In this document: positions 1 through 9,405 of the stretch, in pieces
Layout of the letters: each line of letters starts with the position of its first letter
Position numbering within the stretch: position 1 is the first letter of the stretch
NCBI RefSeq assembly: GCF_000577275.2
Contig: NZ_HG916854.1
Span: forward strand, 682,001 to 746,000
Length of the DNA: 64,000 bases
Reading direction: 5' to 3'
Source: Rhizobium favelukesii
GTDB lineage: Bacteria > Pseudomonadota > Alphaproteobacteria > Rhizobiales > Rhizobiaceae
The notes under the pieces: model-generated
Told to the model about the DNA's origin: nothing
Seen by the model: only the letters and a program-made list of their open reading frames with translations
Databases searched by the model: none
Position numbers and translations under genes: made by a program

Positions 1-543
1 CGGCAACCTGAACTGCGCGCGACGGAACGGCGCCAATCGTGCACGGGTCTGCGTCACCAGCTCGAATATGTGATCGTTGTGAGCCCCGCGATAGAGGCGC
101 GTATGAAATTCGGTATTGTAAGAGGCATAGTCTTCATCGGCACCCGCATGCACGAGTTTTGCCGATGCCCGGTGCGCGAGCTCTAGAAAACGCCGCTCCT
201 CGACTGTCATGCGTTCGGCCGACAGGCGCGCGCAGATGGCTTCCAGTTCTGACATCGCCTCGAACATGGAGTGGAGATAGCCTTCCGTTACATTTGCAAC
301 GACGGCGCTTCGGTTCGGCTCGCGATCAACCAGCCCCATGGCGCCGAGTTCGCGCAGCGCTTCCCGGACCGGTGTCCGGGAAACGTCGAAGCGGGTGGCC
401 AGCGAGAGCTCATCCATTCTTTCACCTGGAGCGAAAACCCCGGTTACGATCATGTCCGCTATGGCGCGCACCATCTGTTCCACGGTGGTGCCCGCCCTCG
501 TTAGTTGCTTGCGCTTAATCTGTGACACGGAAGAGTTCTGCAT
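1..543 (-). CDS. GntR-family (FCD type) transcriptional regulator, cut by window edge
   Basis: Reading leftward from ATG at 543, the frame stays open to base 1 (181 codons, 3' end missing). Residues about 15-80 form a GntR winged helix-turn-helix with the recognition-helix motif SRTPVREALREL; the FCD ligand-binding domain begins near residue 90. It faces the BMP-transporter/cyanurate operon and is its likely repressor. No good ribosome-binding site precedes the ATG. A palindrome CTGTATACAG lies only 8-17 bases upstream, suggesting autoregulation and perhaps a leaderless message. The family assignment is firm; the effector is unknown, with cyanurate, biuret or a related amide as candidates. 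Confidence 0.9.
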   Translation of the reverse strand, partial: MQNSSVSQIKRKQLTRAGTTVEQMVRAIADMIVTGVFAPGERMDELSLATRFDVSRTPVREALRELGAMGLVDREPNRSAVVANVTEGYLHSMFEAMSELEAICARLSAERMTVEERRFLELAHRASAKLVHAGADEDYASYNTEFHTRLYRGAHNDHIFELVTQTRARLAPFRRAQFRLP

Positions 544-550
544 TTGTCGA

Positions 551-560
551 CTGTATACAG
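551..560. promoter_or_regulatory. Palindromic operator CTGTATACAG for the GntR regulator
   Basis: This is a perfect 10-bp palindrome directly upstream of the GntR start. Its core TGTATACA matches the kind of site recognised by FCD-type GntR proteins. The related sequence at 703-718 lies on the operon side of the same intergenic region. Confidence 0.45.
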
Positions 561-702
561 ATGCACTTACCGCGAAAAAAAGTCAATTACCCTGTATTTT
601 TAAGATATTAAACGGAGGCGCTGGAAGGGTCGTAGGGCAGCCCGGCTTACGGATTTGGCACTAGAATTAATCACCGGTTATTTTTTGTTCATCAGTTCCA
701 TG

Positions 703-718
703 AAACTGCATACAGTTT
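703..718. promoter_or_regulatory. Inverted repeat AAACTG-N4-CAGTTT, second GntR-type operator
   Basis: AAACTGCATACAGTTT has perfect 6-bp arms around CATA and shares the core CTG(C/T)ATACAG with the site at 551-560. A third partial copy, GCATACAGTTT, lies at 789-799, shortly before the substrate-binding-protein gene. The three copies bracket the probable divergent promoters. Confidence 0.45.
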
Positions 719-844
719 GCACATGTCAAGACATACTTGTAAAGTTTTTCATTTATATTCAGTTACTTATGGCTTGGCATGGCCATTGCATACAGTTTCT
801 TGCAACGTTTTTTCGAACCGGCACTCGCCGCAAGGAGCATTCCG

Positions 845-1969
845 ATGACCAAACTCCTTTCCATGAACCGTCGCCATTTCTTGCAAGCATCCGCTGCCGG
901 CGCACTGACCCTGGCGCCCGGCCTGCTGCCGGGCCGTGCCATTGCCCAGAACGCGCTGACGGTCGGCTTCATCTATGTCGGACCCAAGGACGACTACGGC
1001 TACAACCAGGCGCATGCCGAAGGTGCGGCCGCCCTGAAGGCGTTGCCTGGCGTGACGATCGTCGAGGAAGAAAATGTGCCGGAGACGGTCGATGTCCAGA
1101 AGACCATGGAGTCGATGATTAACCTCGACGGTGCGACGCTGATCTTCCCGACATCATTCGGTTATTTCGACCCGCATATGCTGGCGATGGCCGCAAAGTA
1201 CCCCGACATTCAGTTCCGCCACTGCGGCGGGCTCTGGCAGGAAGGACAGAACGCTACGAACACGGGTTCCTATTTCGGCTACATTTTCCAGGGCCAGTAT
1301 CTCAACGGTGTCGCGGCCGGCTACACCTCAAAGAGCAAGAAAATCGGCTTCGTCGCCGCCAAGCCCATTCCGCAGGTGCTGCAGAATATCAATGCCTTCC
1401 TACTTGGCGCGCGCTCGGTCGATCCGTCGATCACCTGCCAGGTCATTTTCACCGGCGAATGGTCGCTGGCCGTTAAAGAAGCAGAGGCCACCAACGCGCT
1501 GATCGACCAGGGCGCAGATGTAATCACCTGCCACGTCGACAGCCCGAAGGTGGTCGTCGAAACGGCTGCCGGTCGCGGCGCTTTCGTCTGCGGCTACCAT
1601 GCAAACCAGAGCCCGTTGGCACCTGAAAAGTATTTGACCGGCGCCGAATGGGCGTGGGGCAACGTCTACACCGGTTTCGCCAAGAAGGCGCAGGCTGGCG
1701 AAAAGCTCGGCAACTTCGTGCGCGGCGGCCTCAAAGACGGCTTCGTCAAGATGAGCCCGCTCGGGCCTGCCGTGCCGGCGGAAGGCCGTACGAAGTTCGA
1801 CGCCACGTTCGCCGAGATGATGACCGGCAAGTTCTCCGTCTTCAAGGGGCCGATCAAGGACAACAAGGGCAACGTCGTCGTTGCGGCCGACAAGAGCTAT
1901 GCCGAAGACGCCATCGAGCTCGAGAGCATGGGCTACCTCGTGGAAGGCATCGTCGGATCCACGGCTTAA
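845..1969 (+). CDS. BMP-family ABC transporter substrate-binding protein
   Basis: A 374-residue periplasmic binding protein of the BMP (PnrA-like, purine/nucleoside-type) family. ATG at 845 is preferred over upstream starts because AAGGAG lies at 832-837. The product then begins with a twin-arginine-like signal (NRRHFLQAS) and a hydrophobic stretch ending near AIAQ. It is followed by two BMP-type permeases and, further on, the ATPase of the same system. Because amidases and a ring-opening hydrolase are interleaved, the ligand is probably a nitrogen heterocycle or its breakdown product such as cyanurate or biuret. That substrate is an inference from context. Confidence 0.9.
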   Translation: MTKLLSMNRRHFLQASAAGALTLAPGLLPGRAIAQNALTVGFIYVGPKDDYGYNQAHAEGAAALKALPGVTIVEEENVPETVDVQKTMESMINLDGATLIFPTSFGYFDPHMLAMAAKYPDIQFRHCGGLWQEGQNATNTGSYFGYIFQGQYLNGVAAGYTSKSKKIGFVAAKPIPQVLQNINAFLLGARSVDPSITCQVIFTGEWSLAVKEAEATNALIDQGADVITCHVDSPKVVVETAAGRGAFVCGYHANQSPLAPEKYLTGAEWAWGNVYTGFAKKAQAGEKLGNFVRGGLKDGFVKMSPLGPAVPAEGRTKFDATFAEMMTGKFSVFKGPIKDNKGNVVVAADKSYAEDAIELESMGYLVEGIVGSTA

Positions 1970-1987
1970 GCCTGAGGGAGAAGCGTC

Positions 1988-3118
1988 ATGACAGTCGAGG
2001 CGAACACTTCCGCAATATCCATCGCGTCCGAACGATCGTCCGTGCTCAGACCTATCCTCGAGTGGCTGGCACGGCGGGCGGAACCGATTGTCATCAGTTT
2101 CGGCGCGATCCTCTTCGGGCTGGTACTCTTCTCCATCTTCATTCTGGTGATCGGCAAATCGCCGGCCACCTTGTTCCGACTGATGTACACGGGCGGCTTC
2201 GGCAGCTGGTTCTCGATCGAGAACAGCCTTAGCCGGGCGGCTCCGCTTCTTCTGACAGCATTGTGTGTCGCCTTGCCGGCTCGTTTGGGGCTCGTCATCA
2301 TTGGCGGCGAGGGTGCCGTGGTGTTGGGTGGCGTTGCTGCTGCGGCCGCCGCGTTACCGTTCGTCGGAACGTTGCCGGCCCTCCTCGTCCTGCTGCTGAT
2401 GGCTGCGGCAGCCATGATCGTCGGCGGCATTTGGATTGGCCTTGCGGGCTTCCTGCGACACTATCGCGGCGTCAACGAAACGATCTCCTCGCTACTGCTC
2501 GCCTATATCGCCATCGCTCTGATGAACCAGTTCGTCGAAGGCCCGCTGCGCGACCCGGCGAGCCTGAACAAACCCTCCACGTCTCCCCTGCCCGCCGAAT
2601 ACATGCTCGGCAAAATACCTGGGATGGACGTGCATTGGGGGCTCGCGATCGGCGTCATCGCCTGCATCGCGTCCTGGGTGTTGATCGAGGTGACGAGCTA
2701 CGGTTTTGCGGCGCGCATCGCCGGCGGCAACGTTCGCGCCGCACAGATCCAGGGGTTGCCTGTCGGCCGCCTGATCGTCGGTTTCACGGCGATCGCCGGC
2801 AGCTTTGCCGGCCTTGCCGGAATGATCGAGGTTGCCGCCGTCCAAGGCAGTGCCAATGCCTCGCTTGCAGCGGGCTATGGCTATACGGGCATCCTCGTCG
2901 CCTTCTTGGCGCGGCACAATCCGCTGGCGATTATTCCGGTCGCCATCTTGCTTGGCGGCATCGATGCGTCGGGCGGCCTGATCCAGCGCCGCATGGCATT
3001 GCCTGATGCGACCGTACTGGTGCTGCAGGGCACGCTCTTCGTCGTCATCCTCTTCTGCGAGACGTTTTACGGCCGTTTCAAGGTCTTCAATCCCGACCTC
3101 TGGAAAAGGAGCGCCTGA
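1988..3118 (+). CDS. BMP-type ABC transporter permease (YufP-like)
   Basis: A 376-residue inner-membrane permease with about ten hydrophobic segments, the first near residues 33-55. It belongs to the branched-chain/nucleoside permease superfamily that pairs with BMP binding proteins. It starts 18 bases after the binding-protein stop, after a GGGAGAAG ribosome-binding site, and its TGA overlaps the ATG of the second permease (TGATG), so the two are translationally coupled. It should form the heterodimeric channel with the next gene product. Confidence 0.88.
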   Translation: MTVEANTSAISIASERSSVLRPILEWLARRAEPIVISFGAILFGLVLFSIFILVIGKSPATLFRLMYTGGFGSWFSIENSLSRAAPLLLTALCVALPARLGLVIIGGEGAVVLGGVAAAAAALPFVGTLPALLVLLLMAAAAMIVGGIWIGLAGFLRHYRGVNETISSLLLAYIAIALMNQFVEGPLRDPASLNKPSTSPLPAEYMLGKIPGMDVHWGLAIGVIACIASWVLIEVTSYGFAARIAGGNVRAAQIQGLPVGRLIVGFTAIAGSFAGLAGMIEVAAVQGSANASLAAGYGYTGILVAFLARHNPLAIIPVAILLGGIDASGGLIQRRMALPDATVLVLQGTLFVVILFCETFYGRFKVFNPDLWKRSA

Positions 3119-4044
3119 TGGAAGCGACCGGCATCGGCATCTGGGGCGTACCCATAGCCATCTTCGCGGGCGCGATTCGCGTTTCGACGCCCTTCATCTT
3201 TGTCAGCCTTGGCGAGACAATCACCGAGCGATCCGGCCGTATCAATCTTGGGCTGGAAGGGACGCTGGTCTTCGGCGCGATGACCGCCTATGCGATCGCT
3301 GTCCTCAGCGGTTCGCCCTGGCTCGGCGTGCTGGCGGCCATGGCGACCGGCGCCATCTTCGGGCTGGGACACGGCTGGATCTGCAAGTGGCCGAAGGTCA
3401 ACGACATCGCGATCGGCATCGCCATGATGCAGTTTGGACTGGGGTTCGCCTTCTTCCTTGGCAAGCCCTTCATCCAGCCGGCAGCGCCGCATCTGCCGTC
3501 GATCCCGTTCGGCGCCTGGTCCAATCTTCCGCAACTTCAGGCGGCCCTGAACATCAACGTGCTTTTCATTCTGGGCGGCATACTTGCGCTCTTTTTGTGG
3601 TGGGCGTTCAGGAACACACGTATCGGACTTGTGTTGCGCGTCGTCGGCGACAGCACCGATGCGGCGCGTGCGATGGGGATTAGCCCAGACCGCGTGCGTC
3701 TGCTCGCCACAGCCGTCGGCGGATCGCTTGCCGCCGTTGGCGGAGCCTATCTCTCGCTCTATTACCCCGGCTCATGGAACGAAGGCATTTCCTCCGGGCA
3801 GGGCCTGATGGCGGTGGCGCTGGTGATCTTCGCGCGCTGGAACCCGATCGGTTGTTTTCTGGCGGCGCTTCTGTTCGGTGGCGCAGGTGCTCTGGGCCCT
3901 GCCCTGCAGTCGGTCGGCGTCACACAGGGCTACTACCTGTTCTACGCGGCACCCTACGTGCTGACGCTTGTCATTCTGATCGCCACCTCCTCGCCCACCC
4001 GCTCGCTTGCCGGAGCGCCCGGCGCATTGTCGCTCACGAAATGA
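3118..4044 (+). CDS. BMP-type ABC transporter permease (YufQ-like)
   Basis: A 308-residue hydrophobic protein, the second permease of the BMP-type importer. The conserved cytoplasmic region near GETITERSGRINLGLEG (residues about 31-47) is typical of this family. Translation is coupled to the preceding permease by a one-base overlap. It is followed 10 bases later by an amidase gene rather than by the ATPase: the enzymes have been inserted between permease and ATPase genes, which suggests that uptake and hydrolysis are expressed as one unit. Confidence 0.88.
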   Translation: MEATGIGIWGVPIAIFAGAIRVSTPFIFVSLGETITERSGRINLGLEGTLVFGAMTAYAIAVLSGSPWLGVLAAMATGAIFGLGHGWICKWPKVNDIAIGIAMMQFGLGFAFFLGKPFIQPAAPHLPSIPFGAWSNLPQLQAALNINVLFILGGILALFLWWAFRNTRIGLVLRVVGDSTDAARAMGISPDRVRLLATAVGGSLAAVGGAYLSLYYPGSWNEGISSGQGLMAVALVIFARWNPIGCFLAALLFGGAGALGPALQSVGVTQGYYLFYAAPYVLTLVILIATSSPTRSLAGAPGALSLTK

Positions 4045-4054
4045 AGGATCTGCC

Positions 4055-5070
4055 ATGAATGGTCTCGGCGGTCTCAACAAGTCCGAACATGGCGTCGGCA
4101 TCGGTCTCGTCCAACTGCAGCTTCCGGTTACGGTGACAAACGACGACCTTGCGCGACAGACGCAGGTGATCGTCGATCTGGTCGCCAAGGCGCGGCGCAA
4201 CCAGGCGGGCTTGGATCTGGTCGTTTTCCCGGAATATGCGCTGCATGGCCTGTCGATGGCTATCAATCCGGAGATCATGTGCTCGCTCGATGGGCCAGAG
4301 GTGGCTGCCTTCAAGAAGGCCTGCTGCGACAACCGCATCTGGGGTTGCTTCTCCATCATGGAGCACAATCCTGACGGGATGCCGTACAATTCCGGCATCG
4401 TCATCGACGCTGCCGGCGAGTTGAAGCTTTACTATCGCAAGATGCATCCCTGGGTTCCGGTCGAGCCCTGGGAGCCTGGCAATATCGGCATTCCCGTCAT
4501 CGACGGCCCTCGGGGCGTGAAACTGGCGCTCATCATCTGCCATGACGGTATGTTCCCGGAAATGGCGCGAGAATGCGCCTACAAGGGCGCCGAGATCATG
4601 ATCCGGACGGCAGGCTATACGGCTCCGATCCGCGAGAGCTGGAAGTTCACCAACCAGTCAAACGCCTTCTGCAATCTCATGGTCACCGCCAGCGTCTGCA
4701 TGTGTGGTTCGGATGGCACATTCGACTCTATGGGCGAAGGCATGATCTGCAATTTCGACGGCACGATCATCGCCCACGGCAGGTCCGGCCGCCGAATGAG
4801 ATCATCACCGCCGAAGTGCGGCCAGACCTGGTGCGAGAGGCACGGCGCAACTGGGGCGTGGAGAACAACATCTACCAGTTCGGCCACCGCGGCTACGCCG
4901 CTGTTGCCGGCGGCGCGGGCGATGCCCCTTACACCTACATGCACGACCTCATCGCTGGCCGATACCGGCTGCCCTGGGAGGATGAGGTCACGGTCACCGA
5001 TGGCACGTCTTGCGGCTTCGACAAGCCGGCAAGGCGCTATGGGGAAACATTCAAGCTTGCAGGGGAATAG
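4055..5070 (+). pseudogene. Formamidase/aliphatic amidase-like nitrilase-superfamily enzyme, frameshifted
   Basis: Carbon-nitrogen hydrolase related to AmiF/AmiE, about 338 residues when both frames are joined. Start ATG 4055 has AAGGA at 4044-4048. The Glu-Lys-Cys triad is visible in the first frame: E60 (VVFPEY), K129 (YYRKMHPW), C162 (ICHDGMFPE). Near 4778-4790 the family sequence moves to another frame, where the C-terminal part (PPNEIITAEVRPD onward, with ENNIYQFGHRGY) runs to the stop at 5070. One missing base would account for it. The upstream frame alone would run on to 5155 with unrelated sequence. This is either a recent loss of function or a consensus error. The likely role is deamidation of a short-chain amide from triazine or pyrimidine breakdown. 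Confidence 0.8.
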
Positions 5071-5079
5071 GAGAAGACG

Positions 5080-5781
5080 ATGGACGCGTTGGTCGAAACC
5101 AAGGGACACTATATCAATGCCGATCCCTATGCCTGGCCCTACAATGGTGCATTAAGGCCCGATAACACGGCGCTCATCATCATCGACATGCAGACTGACT
5201 TCTGCGGTCCGGGCGGCTATGTCGATCACATGGGCTACGACCTGTCGCTGGTGCGCGCGCCGATCGAGCCGATCAAAAAGGTGCTCGCGGCCATGCGCGC
5301 CAAGGGATACCACGTCATCCACACCCGGGAGGGCCACCGGCCGGATCTCGCCGATTTGCCCGCGAACAAACGCTGGCGCTCGCAGCGCATCAACGCCGGC
5401 ATCGGCGACGCCGGCCCCTGCGGCCGCATCCTCGTCCGTGGCGAACCCGGCTGGGATATCATCGACGAACTGAAGCCGATCGAGGGCGAGATCATCATCG
5501 ACAAGCCCGGCAAAGGTTCCTTCTGCGCGACGGACCTGGAACTCATCCTCAACCAGAAGCGTATCGAGAACATCATCCTGACGGGCATCACCACTGATGT
5601 CTGCGTCCACACGACGATGCGTGAGGCGAACGACCGCGGCTTCGAGTGCCTGCTTGTCGAGGACTGCTGCGGCGCCACCGACTACGGCAATCACCTCGCC
5701 GCCATCAAGATGGTGAAGATGCAGGGCGGCGTCTTCGGTTCCGTCTCCAATTCGGCCATTCTGATCGAGGCGCTCCCCTGA
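5080..5781 (+). CDS. biuH: Biuret hydrolase
   Basis: A 233-residue isochorismatase-like cysteine hydrolase that converts biuret to allophanate plus ammonia. The residues of the R. leguminosarum BiuH catalytic triad sit at the same positions: D36 (IIIDMQTDF), K142 ([10 protein letters not shown]) and C175 (TTDVCVHTT). The N-terminus, including [11 protein letters not shown], also matches that enzyme as I remember it. It follows the amidase by 9 bases after a GGAGAA site, and its TGA overlaps the ATG of the cyanuric acid hydrolase gene. Placement next to a ring-opening hydrolase supports the cyanurate to biuret to allophanate route. Confidence 0.93.
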   Translation: MDALVETKGHYINADPYAWPYNGALRPDNTALIIIDMQTDFCGPGGYVDHMGYDLSLVRAPIEPIKKVLAAMRAKGYHVIHTREGHRPDLADLPANKRWRSQRINAGIGDAGPCGRILVRGEPGWDIIDELKPIEGEIIIDKPGKGSFCATDLELILNQKRIENIILTGITTDVCVHTTMREANDRGFECLLVEDCCGATDYGNHLAAIKMVKMQGGVFGSVSNSAILIEALP

Positions 5782-6836
5782 TGCCTTCCTTGCGTGCCCA
5801 TGTCTTTCGCGTACCGGCAGATGGCCCGGACGATGTATCCCTCGTCGAGGCATTGTTTGCTGACCGCATTGACGTCGGCAATGTGGTCGCCGTGCTCGGC
5901 AAGACCGAGGGGAACGGCTGCGTCAACGATTTCACCCGCGGCTACGCGACCCAGAGCTTCGAGCGGCTGTTCGGAAAACACAATGTCGAAGGCGTGTCGA
6001 TCATCATGTCGGGCGGCACGGAAGGTGCGCTTTCGCCGCACTGGACCGTGTTTGCGCGCGAGCAGGTCAATGAGCCCGGAGAAGGAGCGCTCGCGATCGG
6101 CGTGGCGCGGACCGCTGCCCTGCCGCCTGAACATCTCGGCCGGCGCGAACAGGTCTGCATGGTCGCGGCTGCGGTGACCGAGGCGATCCGGGATGCCGGC
6201 ATCGAGGATGTCGCAGACGTTCATTTCGTGCAGATCAAATGCCCGCTGCTTACCTCGCAACGGATTGCGGACGCGGAAGCAGCGGGCAAGACGACCGCGA
6301 CGCGCGACACCTTGAAATCGATGGCGTTGTCACGCGGCGCCTCCGCCCTCGGCGTCGCCGTGGCGCTCGGCGAGCTCGAGATCGACGCGATTGCCGACAG
6401 TGACATATGCAGCCGCTTCGACCTCTATTCCCGGTGTGCCTCCGCTTCCGCTGGCGTCGAACTCCTCGATCATGAAATCATCGTGCTGGGCATGAGCGCG
6501 AAATGGTCGGGGCCACTTGCCATCGACCATGCCGTCATGCACGACGCAATCGACACGCGATCCGTTCGCGCCGCCTGGGAGCGCCTGCCGGCTGACGGCA
6601 AGCTGGCGGCGGTACTGGCCAAAGCAGAGCCTGACCCATCGGGTCAGGTCGGCGGCAGACGTCACACCATGCTGAATGATTCCGATATCGCCGGCACGCG
6701 TCACGCCCGCGCCTTCGTCGGCGGCGTGCTCGCCGGCATCTTCGGTATGACCGACTTGTACGTCTCGGGCGGAGCTGAACATCAGGGGCCGCCGGGCGGC
6801 GGGCCGGTCGCAATCATCGTCGAAAAGGAGATTTGA
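5781..6836 (+). CDS. Cyanuric acid hydrolase / barbiturase family ring-opening amidohydrolase
   Basis: A 351-residue member of the AtzD/TrzD/barbiturase family, which opens cyanuric acid (to carboxybiuret, decaying to biuret) or barbiturate. The family's three internal repeats, each with a Lys-Ser pair, are visible: K41 (GKTEGNG) with S77 (MSGGTEG), K153 (IKCPLL) with a Ser near 188 (RGASALG), and K281 (AKAEPD) with S329 (SGGAEHQGP). ATG 5781 overlaps the biuH stop, so an upstream in-frame start is not used. Biuret hydrolase next door favours cyanuric acid as substrate. Barbiturate cannot be excluded from sequence alone. Confidence 0.9.
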   Translation: MPSLRAHVFRVPADGPDDVSLVEALFADRIDVGNVVAVLGKTEGNGCVNDFTRGYATQSFERLFGKHNVEGVSIIMSGGTEGALSPHWTVFAREQVNEPGEGALAIGVARTAALPPEHLGRREQVCMVAAAVTEAIRDAGIEDVADVHFVQIKCPLLTSQRIADAEAAGKTTATRDTLKSMALSRGASALGVAVALGELEIDAIADSDICSRFDLYSRCASASAGVELLDHEIIVLGMSAKWSGPLAIDHAVMHDAIDTRSVRAAWERLPADGKLAAVLAKAEPDPSGQVGGRRHTMLNDSDIAGTRHARAFVGGVLAGIFGMTDLYVSGGAEHQGPPGGGPVAIIVEKEI

Positions 6837-6837
6837 A

Positions 6838-8388
6838 GTGAGCATCGTACGCGATACGCCTCTTCCGAAGGCCGGCAAGGCCGTCGGCATCCAAACCCTC
6901 GACATGACCATGCGGTTCGGCAGCTTCACGGCGCTGGACCATGTATCGATCGACATTCCGGCCGGCACTTTTCACGCGCTTCTCGGCGAGAACGGCGCGG
7001 GCAAATCGACGCTCGTCAAATGCATTATGGGCTTCTATCACCAGACCTCCGGTTTGGTTTCAGTTGATGGCCGTGAGGCGGCGGTCACCTCGCCCAAGGA
7101 CGCCGCGACCTATGGTCTTGGCATGGTCTACCAGCATTTCACGCTGGTGCCATCGCTCACAGGTGCCGAGAACCTGGTCATAAGCCGCGCAGCAGTGCCG
7201 ACGGTGATCAACTGGGCCAAGGAGCGCAAGGATCTCGCCGCCTTCATGGTGCGGATGCCGTTCAAGATTCCGCTCGATCGCCCCGTCAGCGAACTCGCGG
7301 CCGGCGAAAAGCAGAAGCTGGAAATCGTCAAGCAACTCTACCTCGGCCGTAGCTTCCTCGTGCTGGACGAGCCGACATCTGTGCTGACGCCGGCCGAGGC
7401 GGACGAAATGCTCGGGCACGTGCGCGGCATGACGGAGCGCGGCGAGCTGACCGTGCTGATGATCTCGCACAAGTTCCATGAGGTTACAAAATTCGCTGAC
7501 GCCGTCTCGATCCTGCGGCGCGGCAAGCTGGTCGGCGGCGGCAAGGTTGGCGAATTGTCGACGGCGAAGATGGCTTCCATGATGATCGGCGACGTCAAGC
7601 TCGCCGAACTCGACACGCGCGTGCCGGTATCCGAAATGGCGAAACCCGTTCTCAAGGTGGAGAAGGTCAAGGCGCCTGACCGCTCCGGGCTGAAGACGAT
7701 CGAGATCGAGAGCCTGATGGTTCGCTCCGGCGAGATCGTCGGCATCGCCGGCATATCGGGGAACGGCCAGAAGGAGTTGACGGAGATCCTTGCCGGTCAG
7801 CGGCCGACTGAGACAGGCAGCGTGCTGGTAAACGGCGGTGCCTACGGCGCAACGCGGCTGGAAACGCGCAGGAACAATGTGCGGTTCATACCGGAGGAAC
7901 CCCTGCAGAATGCCTGCGCACCACGCATGACCGTGAGCGAGAACCTGGCCTTCCGTACGTTCGATCTGAAACGGGATGGCAAGGACGCGATCTGGCTCAA
8001 CAAGGGCAGGATGAAGAAGCGTGCGACGGACCTGATCGCCGACTTCAAGGTCAAGACCGCCTCGTCTGCATCGCCAATTGCGGCACTGTCCGGCGGCAAC
8101 GTGCAGCGGGCGGTTCTGGCACGCGAGCTGACGGGAGAGGTCGATCTTCTGATCGTTTCCAACCCATGTTTCGGCCTCGACTTCTCGGCCGTGGCGGAAA
8201 TTCGCGCCCGCATCATGAGAGCGCGCAACTCCGGCGCAGCGGTGCTGCTACTGTCTGAAGACCTCGACGAGTTGCTGGAGATGTCGGACCGCATCATGGT
8301 CATCTCGGAAGGCAAGCTCGTCTATGAAACCGCAGCGAGAGCGGCCGACATTTCCGTTATCGGTGCGCATATGGCAGGGCATCACTGA
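6838..8388 (+). CDS. BMP-type ABC transporter ATP-binding protein (two ABC domains)
   Basis: A 516-residue protein with two tandem nucleotide-binding domains. The first has Walker [10 protein letters not shown] near residue 51 and [10 protein letters not shown]. The second domain is degenerate, with a glycine-rich ISGNGQKE Walker-A-like loop and [10 protein letters not shown] in the Walker-B region. This architecture is standard for ATPases serving BMP/nucleoside and sugar importers. It starts with GTG two bases after the ring-opening hydrolase stop, preceded by AAAAGGAG. Its own stop overlaps the ATG of the next hydrolase. It energises the permeases at 1988-4044. Confidence 0.9.
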   Translation: MSIVRDTPLPKAGKAVGIQTLDMTMRFGSFTALDHVSIDIPAGTFHALLGENGAGKSTLVKCIMGFYHQTSGLVSVDGREAAVTSPKDAATYGLGMVYQHFTLVPSLTGAENLVISRAAVPTVINWAKERKDLAAFMVRMPFKIPLDRPVSELAAGEKQKLEIVKQLYLGRSFLVLDEPTSVLTPAEADEMLGHVRGMTERGELTVLMISHKFHEVTKFADAVSILRRGKLVGGGKVGELSTAKMASMMIGDVKLAELDTRVPVSEMAKPVLKVEKVKAPDRSGLKTIEIESLMVRSGEIVGIAGISGNGQKELTEILAGQRPTETGSVLVNGGAYGATRLETRRNNVRFIPEEPLQNACAPRMTVSENLAFRTFDLKRDGKDAIWLNKGRMKKRATDLIADFKVKTASSASPIAALSGGNVQRAVLARELTGEVDLLIVSNPCFGLDFSAVAEIRARIMRARNSGAAVLLLSEDLDELLEMSDRIMVISEGKLVYETAARAADISVIGAHMAGHH

Positions 8389-9059
8389 TGATGTTTGAGA
8401 TCAAGGCGCAACCTTTTGCCTTTCCAACAAGACGCGACCAGCTGGCGCTCATCGTGATCGATATGCAGCGCGATTTCGCCGAGCCGGGCGGCTTCGGCGC
8501 GAGCCTCGGCAATGATGTCAGCCGGGTCGCGAAGATCGTCCCGGACGTCAAGCGACTGCTTCAAGGGTTTCGCGATGCCGGGCTGCCGGTCATTCACACG
8601 ATGGAGTGCCACAAGCCTGATCTTTCCGATCTCCCGTCTGCCAAGCGCGATCGCGGCAAGCCGAGCCTCAGGATCGGCGACGACGGACCGATGGGCCGGA
8701 TCCTGATTGCCGGCGAGGCCGGCACGGCGATCCTGCCCGAGCTTGCCCCGATCGACGGCGAGATCGTGATCGAGAAGCCGGGAAAAGGTGCGTTTTATGC
8801 GACCGAACTCGGCGACGTCCTGAAAGCGAAGGGCATCAGCCAGCTCGTCTTTGCGGGTGTCACCACCGAGGTCTGCGTACAGACGACAATACGAGAAGCC
8901 AACGATCGCGGATATGAGTGCCTTCTCGCCGAAGAGGCAACCGAGAGCTATTTTCCCGAATTCAAGGAGGCCGCCATCGCCATGATCCGCGCCCAGGGCG
9001 CGATCGTCGGTTGGACCGCGCATGTGGACGACATATTGGAGGTAATCGGCCATGCCTGA
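8388..9059 (+). CDS. Isochorismatase-family cysteine hydrolase, biuret-hydrolase paralogue
   Basis: A 223-residue paralogue of the biuret hydrolase in the same operon. The triad is conserved: D25 (VIDMQRDF), K130 (IEKPGKGAF), C163 (TTEVCVQTT). The N-terminus is shorter and the loop after HKPDLSDLP differs (KRDRGKPS instead of KRWRSQRI), so the substrate may differ. Candidates from characterised relatives are biuret, triuret, ureidoacrylate-type or other carbamoylated amides. ATG 8388 overlaps the ATPase stop, and its end overlaps the cupin start by 8 bases. Confidence 0.85.
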   Translation: MMFEIKAQPFAFPTRRDQLALIVIDMQRDFAEPGGFGASLGNDVSRVAKIVPDVKRLLQGFRDAGLPVIHTMECHKPDLSDLPSAKRDRGKPSLRIGDDGPMGRILIAGEAGTAILPELAPIDGEIVIEKPGKGAFYATELGDVLKAKGISQLVFAGVTTEVCVQTTIREANDRGYECLLAEEATESYFPEFKEAAIAMIRAQGAIVGWTAHVDDILEVIGHA

Positions 9060-9405
9060 GACAACGCGTGAATTGTTGAGTCCGGACGCCTGGAAAGACC
9101 TGACATTCGGTCCATTTCGAGGGGATGTCACAATCCACTGGATCCGTCCCTTCGAAGGCGACCAGCCGGGTGTCGCCCTCTTGAAATACGAGGCTGGCGC
9201 CTCGGTTCCGCGGCATCGCCATGAAGGTCTCGAAACCATCCTGGTTCTGGAAGGCATGCAATCCGACGAAGCCGGCGATTACGGCCGCGGCAGTTACATC
9301 GTCAATGCAGCAGGCACGGAACACTCCGTCTGGAGCGACACCGGCTGCGTCGTGCTGATCCAGTGGGATCGGCCCGTGAAAATCCTGGAAGAGGAAATAG
9401 CATGA
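9052..9405 (+). CDS. Small cupin-domain protein (ChrR-like cupin)
   Basis: A 117-residue single-domain cupin. The metal-site pattern is visible in [16 protein letters not shown] (His-x-His with a downstream Glu) and the second cupin motif ends in [11 protein letters not shown]. It overlaps the preceding hydrolase by 8 bases and the following allophanate-hydrolase fragment by ATGA, so it belongs to the operon. Similar short cupins sit in several amide and pyrimidine degradation clusters. Whether it is an enzyme or a sensor is not evident here. Confidence 0.75.
   Translation: MPETTRELLSPDAWKDLTFGPFRGDVTIHWIRPFEGDQPGVALLKYEAGASVPRHRHEGLETILVLEGMQSDEAGDYGRGSYIVNAAGTEHSVWSDTGCVVLIQWDRPVKILEEEIA

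Noticed and set aside
2263..3006. 247-codon rightward frame in another phase within the first permease gene
   Set aside because: Arg-rich shadow of the permease gene with no membrane segments or motifs.
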